Origin: CALCHA01 sp035548175
GTDB taxonomy: Bacteria; Planctomycetota; Phycisphaerae; WQYP01
DNA length: 35,165 nucleotides
NCBI GenBank assembly: GCA_035548175.1
Contig: DASZTO010000042.1
Coordinates: 1 to 35,165 of the forward strand
Direction: 5' to 3'
The notes under the pieces are model-generated. The model saw nothing but the letters and a program-made list of their open reading frames with translations. It had not been told where the DNA came from and searched no databases. Below, one piece after another: positions 23,950 through 32,061 of this stretch. How positions within the stretch are numbered: the stretch's first letter is position 1; every line of letters begins with the position of its first letter. The translations under genes were made by a program, and so were the position numbers.

Positions 23950-24984
23950 ATGCTCAAATACCGCCTGATCTTCGGCATCCTCTTCGGCGCCCTCTTCCTC
24001 GGCATGATCGCCGCCGATTCCTGGGCCTCCCGCCAATGGCCCGTCCGCCCCTACTCCTGCCCGCCCGGCGCCTTCGTCGCCCTCGTCTGCCTCTTCGTCA
24101 TCCCCTTCGCCATCCGCGAAATGCGCGCCCTGCTCTCCCGCCAGAACGTCATCGTCTCCATGCGCATCACCGTCGCCGCCGCCCTCCTTTGCATGTTCTG
24201 GCCCTGGGTCGAGCAGGTCGCCGACAACGTCTACACCTGGCAGCAGGCCCTCTCACAGCCCGCCTCCCTCGAGCCCCCCGACGCCGCCGCCACCATGCCC
24301 GCCGCCATGCGCAACGCCTCCGGCCAGGAACGCGCACGACAGCTCGCCATCCTCGAATCCTCCCCCTGGTACACCCTCGGCCGCTCCTTCCGCACCGTCA
24401 AACCCCACTACCTCGTCCCCTCCATCCTCGCCCTCTCTCTCGTCGCCGCCGTCGTCATGCACTCCCGCCACCACCGCGTCGAAGGCGCCATGGCCAATGC
24501 CGGCGCCACCCTCCTGGCCATCGTCTATCTCGGCGTCCTTCCCGGCTTTTTCCTGCCCATCTGCATGACCCACTCCGCCTGGATGGTCCTGGCCATCGTC
24601 GCCATCGTCAAATCCGCCGACATCGGCGCCTACACCACCGGCCACGCCATCGGCCGCCACAAACTCATCCCCTGGCTCTCCCCCGGAAAAACCGTCGAAG
24701 GCTTCTTCGGCGGACTCCTCTTCTCCGCAATCGTCGGCGCCGCCGCCGCACTCCTCTTCCCCTCCCTCGGCCTCGCCTGGTATCACGGCCTCATCGGCGG
24801 GGCGATCCTCGGCGCCGTCGGACAAATCGGCGACCTCTTCGAATCACTCCTCAAACGCGATGCTGGCGTCAAAGACTCCGGCACAGTCCCCGGCTTCGGC
24901 GGCGTCCTCGATATCCTCGATTCCCCCCTCCTCGCCGCCCCCGTCGCCTACTGGCTCCTCAAACTCGTCGCCCTCCATCATTGA
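23950..24984 (+). CDS. cdsA: Phosphatidate cytidylyltransferase
   Basis: CdsA makes CDP-diacylglycerol from CTP and phosphatidic acid in the inner membrane, feeding all phospholipid head groups. The 344-residue protein has about eight membrane helices and the CdsA signature near the C-terminus: LSPGKTVEGFFGG, then GDLFESLLKRDAGVKDSG, VPGFGGVLDILDS. The usual PGHGG is PGFGG here and LDR is LDI, small departures in an otherwise intact signature. The loop between helices 3 and 4 (about residues 100-150) is longer than in E. coli. It is followed after eight bases by the rluA-family gene, probably on the same mRNA. Confidence 0.92.
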   Translation: MLKYRLIFGILFGALFLGMIAADSWASRQWPVRPYSCPPGAFVALVCLFVIPFAIREMRALLSRQNVIVSMRITVAAALLCMFWPWVEQVADNVYTWQQALSQPASLEPPDAAATMPAAMRNASGQERARQLAILESSPWYTLGRSFRTVKPHYLVPSILALSLVAAVVMHSRHHRVEGAMANAGATLLAIVYLGVLPGFFLPICMTHSAWMVLAIVAIVKSADIGAYTTGHAIGRHKLIPWLSPGKTVEGFFGGLLFSAIVGAAAALLFPSLGLAWYHGLIGGAILGAVGQIGDLFESLLKRDAGVKDSGTVPGFGGVLDILDSPLLAAPVAYWLLKLVALHH

Positions 24985-24992
24985 GCTGCCCT

Positions 24993-25763
24993 ATGAAGAT
25001 GACCCCCTACGCCATCCTCCACGCCGACGACGCTCTCCTCGCCGTCAACAAACCCCCTGGACTCGCCGTCCTCCCCGGCCGCGGCCGCGCCGAAAACCTC
25101 CTCGACCTCCTCCGGCACGACCCCGCCCTCTCCTGGCCCGAAGCCAAGCCCCTCCTCGTCCACCGCATCGACGCCGACACCTCCGGCCTCATCCTCTTCG
25201 CCAAAACCGCCGCCGCCCAGAAACACCTCGCCGAGCAATTCCGCACACGCACCGTCACCAAGGAATATCTCGCCCTCGTCCGCGGAACCCCCATCCAGGA
25301 ATCCGGCTCCACCGACCTCCCCATCGGCCAGGACCCCCACAACAAAAACCGCATGATCATCCGGGGCACCGGCGACGGCCAACCCAAAAAATCCCGCACC
25401 AAATGGGTCGTCGCCGAACGCTTCATCGGCCATGGCGGGCGGGGCGGGGGCGTCACCCTCCTCAAAGTCTTCCCCGTCACCGGCCGCCGCCATCAGATCC
25501 GCGTCCACCTCAAAGCCATGGGCTACCCACTCGCCGTCGATCCCTACTACGGCGGCGAAAAATTGCTCCTCTCCGAATTCAAACGCCACTACAAAATCGG
25601 CAAATTCCAGGAAGAACGCCCCCTCATCGCCCGCCTCACCCTCCACGCCCACCAACTCTCCTTCATCCACCCCCTCACCTCCGCCCCCACCACCCTCACC
25701 GCCGACCTCCCCAAAGACTTCCGCGCCACCCTCGAAGCCCTCCGCAAATGGGCCCACCACTGA
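24993..25763 (+). CDS. RluA-family pseudouridine synthase
   Basis: RluA-family enzymes isomerise specific uridines in rRNA or tRNA. The 256-residue protein has the catalytic motif HRIDADTSGLILFAKT with the nucleophilic aspartate at D60. TVTKEYLALVRG and the C-terminal TGRRHQIRVHLKAMGYPLAVDPYYG are also family motifs. There is no N-terminal S4 domain, as in RluA rather than RluC/D. The target site cannot be read from sequence. It starts eight bases after cdsA. A repeat at 25765-25840 lies between it and the convergent gene. Confidence 0.92.
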   Translation: MKMTPYAILHADDALLAVNKPPGLAVLPGRGRAENLLDLLRHDPALSWPEAKPLLVHRIDADTSGLILFAKTAAAQKHLAEQFRTRTVTKEYLALVRGTPIQESGSTDLPIGQDPHNKNRMIIRGTGDGQPKKSRTKWVVAERFIGHGGRGGGVTLLKVFPVTGRRHQIRVHLKAMGYPLAVDPYYGGEKLLLSEFKRHYKIGKFQEERPLIARLTLHAHQLSFIHPLTSAPTTLTADLPKDFRATLEALRKWAHH

Positions 25764-25764
25764 A

Positions 25765-25840
25765 GCCCATCGGTCATTGCCCATCGGTCATTGTCCATTG
25801 CCAAATGCAGCCTCCATTCGGCAATGGGCAATCGGCAATG
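25765..25840. repeat. Direct and inverted repeat between convergent genes
   Basis: GCCCATCGGTCATT occurs twice in tandem (25765-25778 and 25779-25792). CCATTGCC (25795-25802) pairs with GGCAATGG (25820-25827), and ATTGCCCAT (25776-25784) pairs with ATGGGCAAT further right. The whole can fold as a hairpin and lies exactly between two convergent stops, so it may end transcription from both sides. No T-run follows, so it is not a classical intrinsic terminator. Confidence 0.6.
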
Positions 25841-25843
25841 CCC

Positions 25844-26608
25844 CTACCTGTTCAGCAACAACGCCGGCATCTCCGCCGGCGCACGCCGGTACTCCGGACA
25901 CCGCCGCCGATGCTCCTCATGCAGCACGTGCGGCAAATCATCCAGCGACCCGTCAAAAATCTCCGAATCCCGAAAATTGTACGTCGCCGGCAACGCACCC
26001 ACCGTCTGGATCGGCTTCACATACCCGCCCTCCACCTCGATCTTCAGCACGTCCCCCGAGTGCGGCATCCGCGTGATCGTGAACTGCGACGCCGGAAACG
26101 AATACGGATGCGGCAACCCATTCAAAATCGCCACGTTCGCATCGCAATCCCCATGATCGTGCGTCCCGTACGTCTGCGGGTCGTGCAGCCACGACCCCTG
26201 CAGCAGCAGCACCTGGTTGTCCCCAATGTCGATCGCCAGCACCGGATCCGAATCCGCCCGCGACGCCAGCAGCAGCACCCGCGGATTGTAAACCGTCAAC
26301 ACCTCCACCTGGTGATCCACCTCGTCCAGCACCGCCTCATCATGGTGCCGCCGCTCCGCCCGACGCATGTCATTGACCGCCCACAAAAAAATCCCGCCCC
26401 CCATCACCCCCCCCAGAATCCGCCCCACCAGCGTCGCCCCCTGATTCACCCGCATCGCCACCCACGCCCCCAGATACTGCAGGATCAATACCGGCAGCAC
26501 CCCAAACAAAAACGATACCGATAGAAAGCTCCCCACGCTCGCATGAGCGTGCCGATGAATATCCGCAAGTTCCTGCGGTGTCGCATCTCGAGACGTCAGC
26601 GTGTACAC
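25844..26608 (-). CDS. Membrane protein of unknown function
   Basis: From the GTG at 26608 the product is 254 residues. The N-terminus has an acidic/His-rich lead (ELADIHRHAHAS), then two hydrophobic helices (about residues 27-50 and 60-80, SFLSVSFLFGVLPVLILQYLG and LVGRILGGVMGGGIFLWAV). A soluble C-terminal domain of about 170 residues contains LLLASRADSDPVLAIDIG and a His/Asp cluster YGTHDHGDCD. I do not recognise the family. I prefer GTG 26608 because GGAGG lies ten bases upstream; a TTG at 26629 is the outer alternative. The His/Asp cluster could bind metal, which is speculation. Confidence 0.7.
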   Translation of the reverse strand: MYTLTSRDATPQELADIHRHAHASVGSFLSVSFLFGVLPVLILQYLGAWVAMRVNQGATLVGRILGGVMGGGIFLWAVNDMRRAERRHHDEAVLDEVDHQVEVLTVYNPRVLLLASRADSDPVLAIDIGDNQVLLLQGSWLHDPQTYGTHDHGDCDANVAILNGLPHPYSFPASQFTITRMPHSGDVLKIEVEGGYVKPIQTVGALPATYNFRDSEIFDGSLDDLPHVLHEEHRRRCPEYRRAPAEMPALLLNR

Positions 26609-26772
26609 GGAGCGGGGCCCTCCGGACAACGAGGTTGACGGGGTCTCTGATCTGTCCCCCTCATTCTCCCCCCCTCACCGGCCGAGGTAAAGAAAAAAAT
26701 CCAATTATCTGAATACATCCCCAAGCCCAGCCATAAGCCCGAAAATACCCGCCGCGCGCCTCGGGCGTGTGC

Positions 26773-26800
26773 CATGGTCAGCGTAGCGCCCCTGACCATG
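26773..26800. repeat. Palindromic repeat (CATGGTCAG / CTGACCATG)
   Basis: A perfect 9-bp stem, CATGGTCAG (26773-26781) and CTGACCATG (26792-26800), with a ten-base loop. A near-identical left half with loop occurs at 32772-32792, so this is a dispersed element rather than a lone hairpin. It lies 3' of gdhA in a 278-base gap (26609-26886) that otherwise holds only an AT-rich patch at 26690-26722. It could act as a terminator for gdhA, but no T-run follows on the - strand. Confidence 0.65.
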
Positions 26801-26886
26801 CTCGGCACTCCCCCTCTCGAACAGCGGATTCCCTCAGGGCGCATAACGACCGTACCCCCGTCCCCTCCAACATCCCCCCAATCCCC

Positions 26887-28230
26887 TCACGGAAAAATCC
26901 CCCGCGCCCCATACGCCTTCCCCACATGCTCGATCGCCACCGCATACGCCGCCGTCGCCATGTCGATCCCATGCTGATGCGCCGCCAGCCGCACCCGCCG
27001 CGCCGCATTCAAAATGATCTTCTTCAACTCCGCATCCACCCGCGCCAGCGCCCAATGCGTCCCCGCCCGGTTCTGCACCCACTCCAGATACGACACCGTC
27101 ACCCCGCCCGCATTGCACAAAATCGCCGGCAACACCGCGATGTTCCGATACCCCAGCAACGTATCCGCCTCCGGCGTGCATGGGCCATTCCCCCCTTCCG
27201 CCAGCACCCGGCAGTTCAGCCACTCCGCCACCTGCTTCGTCACCATCCGCTCCAACGCCGCCGGTATGAACACCTCCACCGGCGTCCGATAGAAAGTTTC
27301 CGCCTCCACGTATTCAAGACTCTGCGCTTTCGCGCACTTCTCGATATACCCCCGAATACCGCCCGCCCCCTGAACATGCTTCGTCAGCTCCACCGCATCA
27401 ATGAACCCCGCCGCATCCGTCGTCCGCAGCGCCCCCGTATGATCCATCACCGCCGTCAGTTTCGCCCCCAATCCCTGCAAAAGCATGGCCGCATGTGAAG
27501 CCACATTCCCAAACCCCAGCGTCGAAAAACGCATCCCCTCAATCCCGATCATGAACTCCGGCAACAGCTCCTGAAGCACATACACAATCCCCTGCCCCGT
27601 CGCCTTTTCCCGCCCCTCCGACCCCCCGCACGGAATCGATTTCCCCGTCACCACGTTCCGCAACCCCTGTTTTCCCACGCCTTCGTGCGTGTTCACATAG
27701 GTGTCCATCATCCAGTCCATGATCTGCGCGTTCGTCCCCACATCCGGCGCCGGTATGTCATACTCCGGCCCGATCGTGTCTCCCAGCGCCGCCGTGAACC
27801 GCCGCGTCACCCGCATCAGTTCCCCCGGCGAAAGCTCCCGCGGATTCAACTTCACCCCGCCCTTCGACCCCCCGAACGGCAGCCGCATCAGCCCGCACTT
27901 CATCGTCATCCACAACGCCAGCGCCTTGCCATCATCCAGCGACATCTCCGGATGATACCGAACCCCTCCTTTATAAGGCCCCAGCACATTGTTGTGCTGA
28001 ATCCGATACCCTTTGAATAGTTTGTACGAACCGTTATCCATCTGCACCGGAAAGTTGACGATCAACTCCGTCTTCGGCTGCCCCAGGATCGCCCGCACAT
28101 ACCCCGTCGCCTTCAACACATCGCACGCCCGGTTCACATGCGACACCGCCATCGCAAACAGCGAATCCGGATCCTGCGGCGGCAACACCTCCGCATGCGG
28201 CAAAGGCCCAGCAGCTGTAACAGTCGTCAT
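26887..28230 (-). CDS. gdhA: Glutamate dehydrogenase (Glu/Leu/Phe/Val family)
   Basis: This enzyme interconverts glutamate and 2-oxoglutarate with ammonia, linking carbon and nitrogen metabolism. The 447-residue protein has the glutamate-binding region NVLGPYKGGVRYHP, the catalytic lysine K123 in LPFGGSKGGV and PAPDVGTNAQIM. The Rossmann loop is GFGNVASHAA and the C-terminal NAGGVTVSYLEWVQN is present. Length and the PYKGG form fit the hexameric family. NAD or NADP preference is not decided. ATG 28230 has GGGAG six bases upstream. The RAYT gene ends 18 bases before it, so readthrough from that side is possible. Confidence 0.94.
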   Translation of the reverse strand: MTTVTAAGPLPHAEVLPPQDPDSLFAMAVSHVNRACDVLKATGYVRAILGQPKTELIVNFPVQMDNGSYKLFKGYRIQHNNVLGPYKGGVRYHPEMSLDDGKALALWMTMKCGLMRLPFGGSKGGVKLNPRELSPGELMRVTRRFTAALGDTIGPEYDIPAPDVGTNAQIMDWMMDTYVNTHEGVGKQGLRNVVTGKSIPCGGSEGREKATGQGIVYVLQELLPEFMIGIEGMRFSTLGFGNVASHAAMLLQGLGAKLTAVMDHTGALRTTDAAGFIDAVELTKHVQGAGGIRGYIEKCAKAQSLEYVEAETFYRTPVEVFIPAALERMVTKQVAEWLNCRVLAEGGNGPCTPEADTLLGYRNIAVLPAILCNAGGVTVSYLEWVQNRAGTHWALARVDAELKKIILNAARRVRLAAHQHGIDMATAAYAVAIEHVGKAYGARGIFP

Positions 28231-28247
28231 CAGAAACTCCCGTACTC

Positions 28248-28856
28248 TCAGAAGAAATCACCGCGCCCAAAGCCCGCCGTCTGCGACGGCGGGGAAATCG
28301 GAGCGCTCGTTGGCAGTGCATCACGAAAAGACCAGACCCACGCCCCATCCTTCACATGATCCAAAATGTAGTGAAATGCGCAAATCGCGTGCGCCCGGTC
28401 AGCAATCGGCTTCACACCGCCGTCACGCTCCCACAAGCGCGTCCGCCGATGGCCATCATCCGTTATGGCGCCAAAGCTGAAGGTCACGTGGCGCTTGGCT
28501 AGCCCCAGAATCCTCTTCACGCGCCCGTCGCAGACCTGGACAAAAGCATGAAAGTTTTTAGTGGCAACTGCTAGCGCCAGGACGGGAATGGCGTTGTGAT
28601 CGAAATTCTCAAGCAGCAGTTGACCGATCTTCGCCCGATCATTGGAGGCGATCAAATAAGGTTCAAAGCGCAGCAGCCGCTTGGCATAACGGTGCCGCGC
28701 TTCGTTGAATTGCGACGGTTGCGGCGGACGCTTGTAATCCCCGTCCACATGCTCGCGATGATCCCGTTCTCGCCACCCCCGCGGATCGCCTGGAAGCCAT
28801 GTGCCGCAGGTTCCCACGGTGCAGTGGTACCAATGCCGCCAAGCAGGCTGCGACAT
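28248..28856 (-). CDS. REP-associated tyrosine transposase-like protein (RAYT)
   Basis: The 202-residue protein belongs to the Y1-transposase/RAYT group. Its subfamily opens with WYHCTVGTCGTWLPGDPRGW and REHVDGDYKRPP. RAYTs are single-strand DNA endonucleases of the HUH superfamily that cut next to REP hairpins. Here the HUH region reads ATKNFHAF, keeping the second histidine only, while the tyrosine region AFHYILDHVKDGAWVW is present. Catalytic competence is thus doubtful but not excluded. ATG 28856 has GGGAG six bases upstream. The last codons (SQTAGFG) are themselves part of a REP hairpin, and an inverted copy lies 31 bases upstream of the start. The gene sits between ileS and gdhA on the same strand. 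Confidence 0.8.
   Translation of the reverse strand: MSQPAWRHWYHCTVGTCGTWLPGDPRGWRERDHREHVDGDYKRPPQPSQFNEARHRYAKRLLRFEPYLIASNDRAKIGQLLLENFDHNAIPVLALAVATKNFHAFVQVCDGRVKRILGLAKRHVTFSFGAITDDGHRRTRLWERDGGVKPIADRAHAICAFHYILDHVKDGAWVWSFRDALPTSAPISPPSQTAGFGRGDFF
28266..28294 (+). repeat. REP hairpin, copy A (3' end of RAYT gene)
   Basis: CCCAAAG is followed by a perfect 9-bp hairpin CCCGCCGTC-TGC-GACGGCGGG (28273-28293). It lies inside the RAYT coding sequence and encodes the PSQTAGFG tail. Bases 28267-28291 are identical to 30308-30332 in ileS. Confidence 0.85.
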
Positions 28857-28886
28857 GAACGTCTCCCAGCAATCAGAACACGCCCA

Positions 28887-28916
28887 CCCGCAGCGTCGCA
28901 GACGCTGGGCTTTGGG
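28887..28916 (-). repeat. REP hairpin, copy B (upstream of RAYT gene, inverted)
   Basis: On the - strand it reads CCCAAAGCCC then AGCGTC-TGC-GACGCT. Stem bases differ from copies A and C, but both arms changed together, so pairing is kept. The CAAAG/CTTTG ends of copies A and B both face outward, bracketing the RAYT gene. It lies between the RAYT start and the ileS stop. Confidence 0.8.
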
Positions 28917-28944
28917 CCTCCGCGTGCGGCATTGTATCGCGCAT

Positions 28945-31900
28945 TTACTTCCCCTCCCGCAACGCCGCCACCACCCGCGCATCCCGCGCGCTCAACTCCG
29001 GATACCTCCCATCCGCCCCCACATCCGGACGCCGCTTCCAGCTCCGCGCACAACTCGCATACACATTCCGCGTGTCGTTGATCTTCAAATCCCACACCTC
29101 CCCATGCTCGAACCGGTGATACCCCACCCCCAGCGCATCCTCGATCTCCGGCCCATACGCCTCGATCACCCGCGACAACTCATCCGCCACCGCCGGCAGC
29201 ACGATCACCGCCTCCGCATCCAGCGGATTCCCCAGCCCCACGCCCCGCTTCAAATCATCCAATTGCTTATTCCCCTTCTCAATCAGCGGCCACAACACCT
29301 CCCAATGCCGCATCGCCGCCGCCGCATCCACCGTCTCGCGCAACCCCTCCGTCAGCGTCGAAATCAACTCCATCGCCAACTCCTCCCCCGCCGCCTCCTC
29401 ATCCACCTCAGCCCCTTCCCCCTCCGCCGACTCCAAAAACGAAAACTTCGCCAGATGCACGCTCGCCTCCAGCTCCCCACATCCCGGCAACTTCCGCACC
29501 GCCCCCCACGCCTCGTCCGCCGTATACACCAGCACCGGCGCGCACAACTCAATCAATCGCAGCAGCGCCCGATAGCACACCGTCTGGCTCGCCCGCCGCC
29601 GCTCGCTGTCCGGCAACTCGCAATACAGCCGATCCTTGATCGCCTTCGCGTACGTCGCGCTGATCTCCACGTTGCAGAACTCATAAATCAGTTTGAACGC
29701 CGTGTGAAATTCATACCGCCCATACGCCGCATGCACCGCCGCCGCCCACGCATCCACCTTCTGCCTCATCCACAAATCAATCGACTGCGGCGCCGCATCC
29801 ACCGAGTGCTCAGTCGGATCAAAATCATAAAGATTCCCCAATAGATACCGCATCGTGTTCCGAATCTTCCGATACGCATCGCTGATCGTTGCTAGCAAAT
29901 TCGGCCCGAACCGGATGTCGTTCTGATAGTCCACGCTGCACACCCACAGCCGCAAAACATCCGCCCCATGCTGCTTGAGCAATTGCTCCAAAGGTACATA
30001 ATTTCCCGACGATTTCGAATACTTCAGCCCCTTTTCATCCACCGCGAAACCATGCGTCAGCACCTCCTTGAACGGCGGCTCCGCCTTATACCCCGCCGCC
30101 TCCAATAAGGAACTCTGAAACCACCCCCGATGCTGATCGCTCCCCTCCAGATACATCGCCGCCGGATATCCCAACTCCGGATGCGTGCACTCCAAAACCG
30201 CATGATGCGACGCCCCCGATTCAAACCACACATCCAGAATATCCATCCCCTTCTCCAACGTATCCACCTCCACATCCGCCGGAAACCCCAGCGATCGCAA
30301 TCCCTCTCCAAAGCCCGCCGTCTGCGACGGCGCGGGCCCATGGGCGCCACCATCCTTCTCCAACCCCAGAATCCTCGCCGCCGAATCCGTATACCACGAA
30401 TCCGCCCCATGCTTCGCAAAATACTTCGCCACGCGCGCCACGCTCTCCGCCGTCAACAACGTCCTCCCCTTCCCATCAAAAAACGCCGGTATCGGCACCC
30501 CCCAACTCCGCTGCCGCGAAATACACCAGTCCGGCCGCGTGTCCAGCATCCCCTCAATCCGATTCCTCCCCCACCCCGGCACCCACGTCACCCGATCCAC
30601 AAACTTCTTCGCATTCTCCCACAACGGCGATCGTGGCATGGGCGTCCCGCCCATGTTCCGTTCTTGCTTCTTGTGACTCTCTTCTTGCTGCTCCCCCGAC
30701 GCCTTCACAAACCACTGCTCCGTCGCCCGAAAAATCACCGGCTTCTTACACCGCCAGCAATGCGGATACTCATGCTCAAACTCCTGCGCATGAAACAACG
30801 CCCCATTCTCGCGCAACTTCTCAATCACCAGCGCATTGGCATCCCAGATCAACTTCCCTCGCAAAAACTCCGGCACCGTCTCGTCATATCGCCCATCCGC
30901 CAGCACCGGATTATAAACCTCCAACCCATGCTTCATCCCCGTCTGATAGTCCTCCTTCCCATGCCCCGGCGCCGTATGCACCAACCCGGTGCCATCTTCA
31001 AGGGTGACATAATCCGCAAGAACAACGGGCTGAACACGCGAAGGATCGAGGGGATGGCGATATTTCGGCAAACGCGCAACGAGGTCCCTTCCCTTGATCC
31101 GCTTGCCGCACCAGCCGAACGCTTCGTACCCCGCCGTCTTGGCGACACGACCTACAAGTTCCGCTGCGACAATGGCGATGATTTCTTCTTCTGGCTTCGT
31201 TCCTTTATCGCGCATAAACCGAGCAGCCACGTATTCGTGATCCGGATGTATTGCCACTGCACGGTTGGCCGGCAGAGTCCATGGCGTGGTTGTCCAAATC
31301 ATAAGATACGGGCGAGGTGTCCCATTCGGGTAAAGCGCCGCATTGAACGCGCCGAACAAATGCCCTCGCCATTCTTCAGGACACCAGGTTTCCAGATCGG
31401 CAAGCTCGAAATTCACATACACCGACGTATCCCTCTTCCCCACATACTCCAACTCCGCCTCCGCCAACGCCGTCCGATCATTCACACACCAATGCACCGG
31501 CTTCTTCTGCCGATACACCAAGTCCCGCTTCACCAGCTCCCCCAGCACCTCCAAGATCCCCCCCTCATACGCCGGATCCAGCGTCAAATATGGCCGCGCA
31601 AACTCCCCCAGCACCCCCAGCCGCTGGAACGAATCCCCCTGCAATTTCACATACTTCATCGCATACGCCGCGCACCGTTTCCGCACCTCCTCCTTCGTCA
31701 ACTCCCGGAACTTCGGCCCCAATTCCTTCTGAATCGCACTCTCGATCGGCAAGCCATGACAGTCCCACCCCGGCACGTACGGCGAATCAAAACCCTCCAT
31801 CGTCCGAAACTTCACCACGATGTCCTTCAACACCTTGTTGATCAAATGCCCGATGTGAATGTCCCCATTCGCATACGGCGGCCCATCATGCAGCACCCAC

Positions 31901-32061
31901 TTCTTCGCCCCCTTCCGCGCCCCACGAATCTGCCCATACAACCCCGTCTCCTGCCACCCCTTCAGCATCGCCGGCTCACGCTGCGTCAGGTTCGCCTTCA
32001 TCTCAAACGTCGTCTTCGGAAGGTTCAGCGTCTCTTTGTAAGAACTGGCGGATTCGGTCAT
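28945..32061 (-). CDS. ileS: Isoleucyl-tRNA synthetase carrying two repeat-derived inserts
   Basis: IleS charges tRNA-Ile and edits valine. The 1038-residue protein has the class I motifs HIGH (69-72) and KYSKS (680-684), the editing-domain sequence TTPWTLPANRAVAIHPDHEYVA and HTAPGHGKEDY. It also has the IleS-specific RPDWCISRQRSWGVPIPAFF and the anticodon-binding domain. Two stretches look inserted relative to the family. One is about 20-25 residues near 455-480 ending in NMGGTPMPR. The other, near 570-590, contains APSQTAGFGEG. Both are encoded by DNA palindromes. The C-terminal zinc-finger region is degenerate: CARSWKRRPDVG keeps one cysteine and the later pair is absent. ATG 32061 has AAGGTG four bases upstream; the leader is about 235 bases. 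Confidence 0.96.
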   Translation of the reverse strand: MTESASSYKETLNLPKTTFEMKANLTQREPAMLKGWQETGLYGQIRGARKGAKKWVLHDGPPYANGDIHIGHLINKVLKDIVVKFRTMEGFDSPYVPGWDCHGLPIESAIQKELGPKFRELTKEEVRKRCAAYAMKYVKLQGDSFQRLGVLGEFARPYLTLDPAYEGGILEVLGELVKRDLVYRQKKPVHWCVNDRTALAEAELEYVGKRDTSVYVNFELADLETWCPEEWRGHLFGAFNAALYPNGTPRPYLMIWTTTPWTLPANRAVAIHPDHEYVAARFMRDKGTKPEEEIIAIVAAELVGRVAKTAGYEAFGWCGKRIKGRDLVARLPKYRHPLDPSRVQPVVLADYVTLEDGTGLVHTAPGHGKEDYQTGMKHGLEVYNPVLADGRYDETVPEFLRGKLIWDANALVIEKLRENGALFHAQEFEHEYPHCWRCKKPVIFRATEQWFVKASGEQQEESHKKQERNMGGTPMPRSPLWENAKKFVDRVTWVPGWGRNRIEGMLDTRPDWCISRQRSWGVPIPAFFDGKGRTLLTAESVARVAKYFAKHGADSWYTDSAARILGLEKDGGAHGPAPSQTAGFGEGLRSLGFPADVEVDTLEKGMDILDVWFESGASHHAVLECTHPELGYPAAMYLEGSDQHRGWFQSSLLEAAGYKAEPPFKEVLTHGFAVDEKGLKYSKSSGNYVPLEQLLKQHGADVLRLWVCSVDYQNDIRFGPNLLATISDAYRKIRNTMRYLLGNLYDFDPTEHSVDAAPQSIDLWMRQKVDAWAAAVHAAYGRYEFHTAFKLIYEFCNVEISATYAKAIKDRLYCELPDSERRRASQTVCYRALLRLIELCAPVLVYTADEAWGAVRKLPGCGELEASVHLAKFSFLESAEGEGAEVDEEAAGEELAMELISTLTEGLRETVDAAAAMRHWEVLWPLIEKGNKQLDDLKRGVGLGNPLDAEAVIVLPAVADELSRVIEAYGPEIEDALGVGYHRFEHGEVWDLKINDTRNVYASCARSWKRRPDVGADGRYPELSARDARVVAALREGK
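30308..30336 (+). repeat. REP hairpin, copy C, in frame inside ileS
   Basis: CCAAAG is followed by CCCGCCGTC-TGC-GACGGC and C-GGG, the same hairpin as copy A with one extra base. It shares 25 identical bases (30308-30332) with 28267-28291. On the coding strand it is read as PAPSQTAGFGE, the same frame and peptide as in the RAYT tail. Confidence 0.88.
30637..30655. repeat. Second palindrome, in frame inside ileS
   Basis: CATGGGCG-TCC-CGCCCATG is a perfect 8-bp hairpin (30637-30644 with 30648-30655), flanked by GTGG. It encodes NMGGTPMPR in ileS. From memory, the same peptide recurs in unrelated proteins of Planctomycetota-like genomes because of a dispersed GGCATGGGC-type repeat. I see no other copy in this window. 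Confidence 0.75.
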
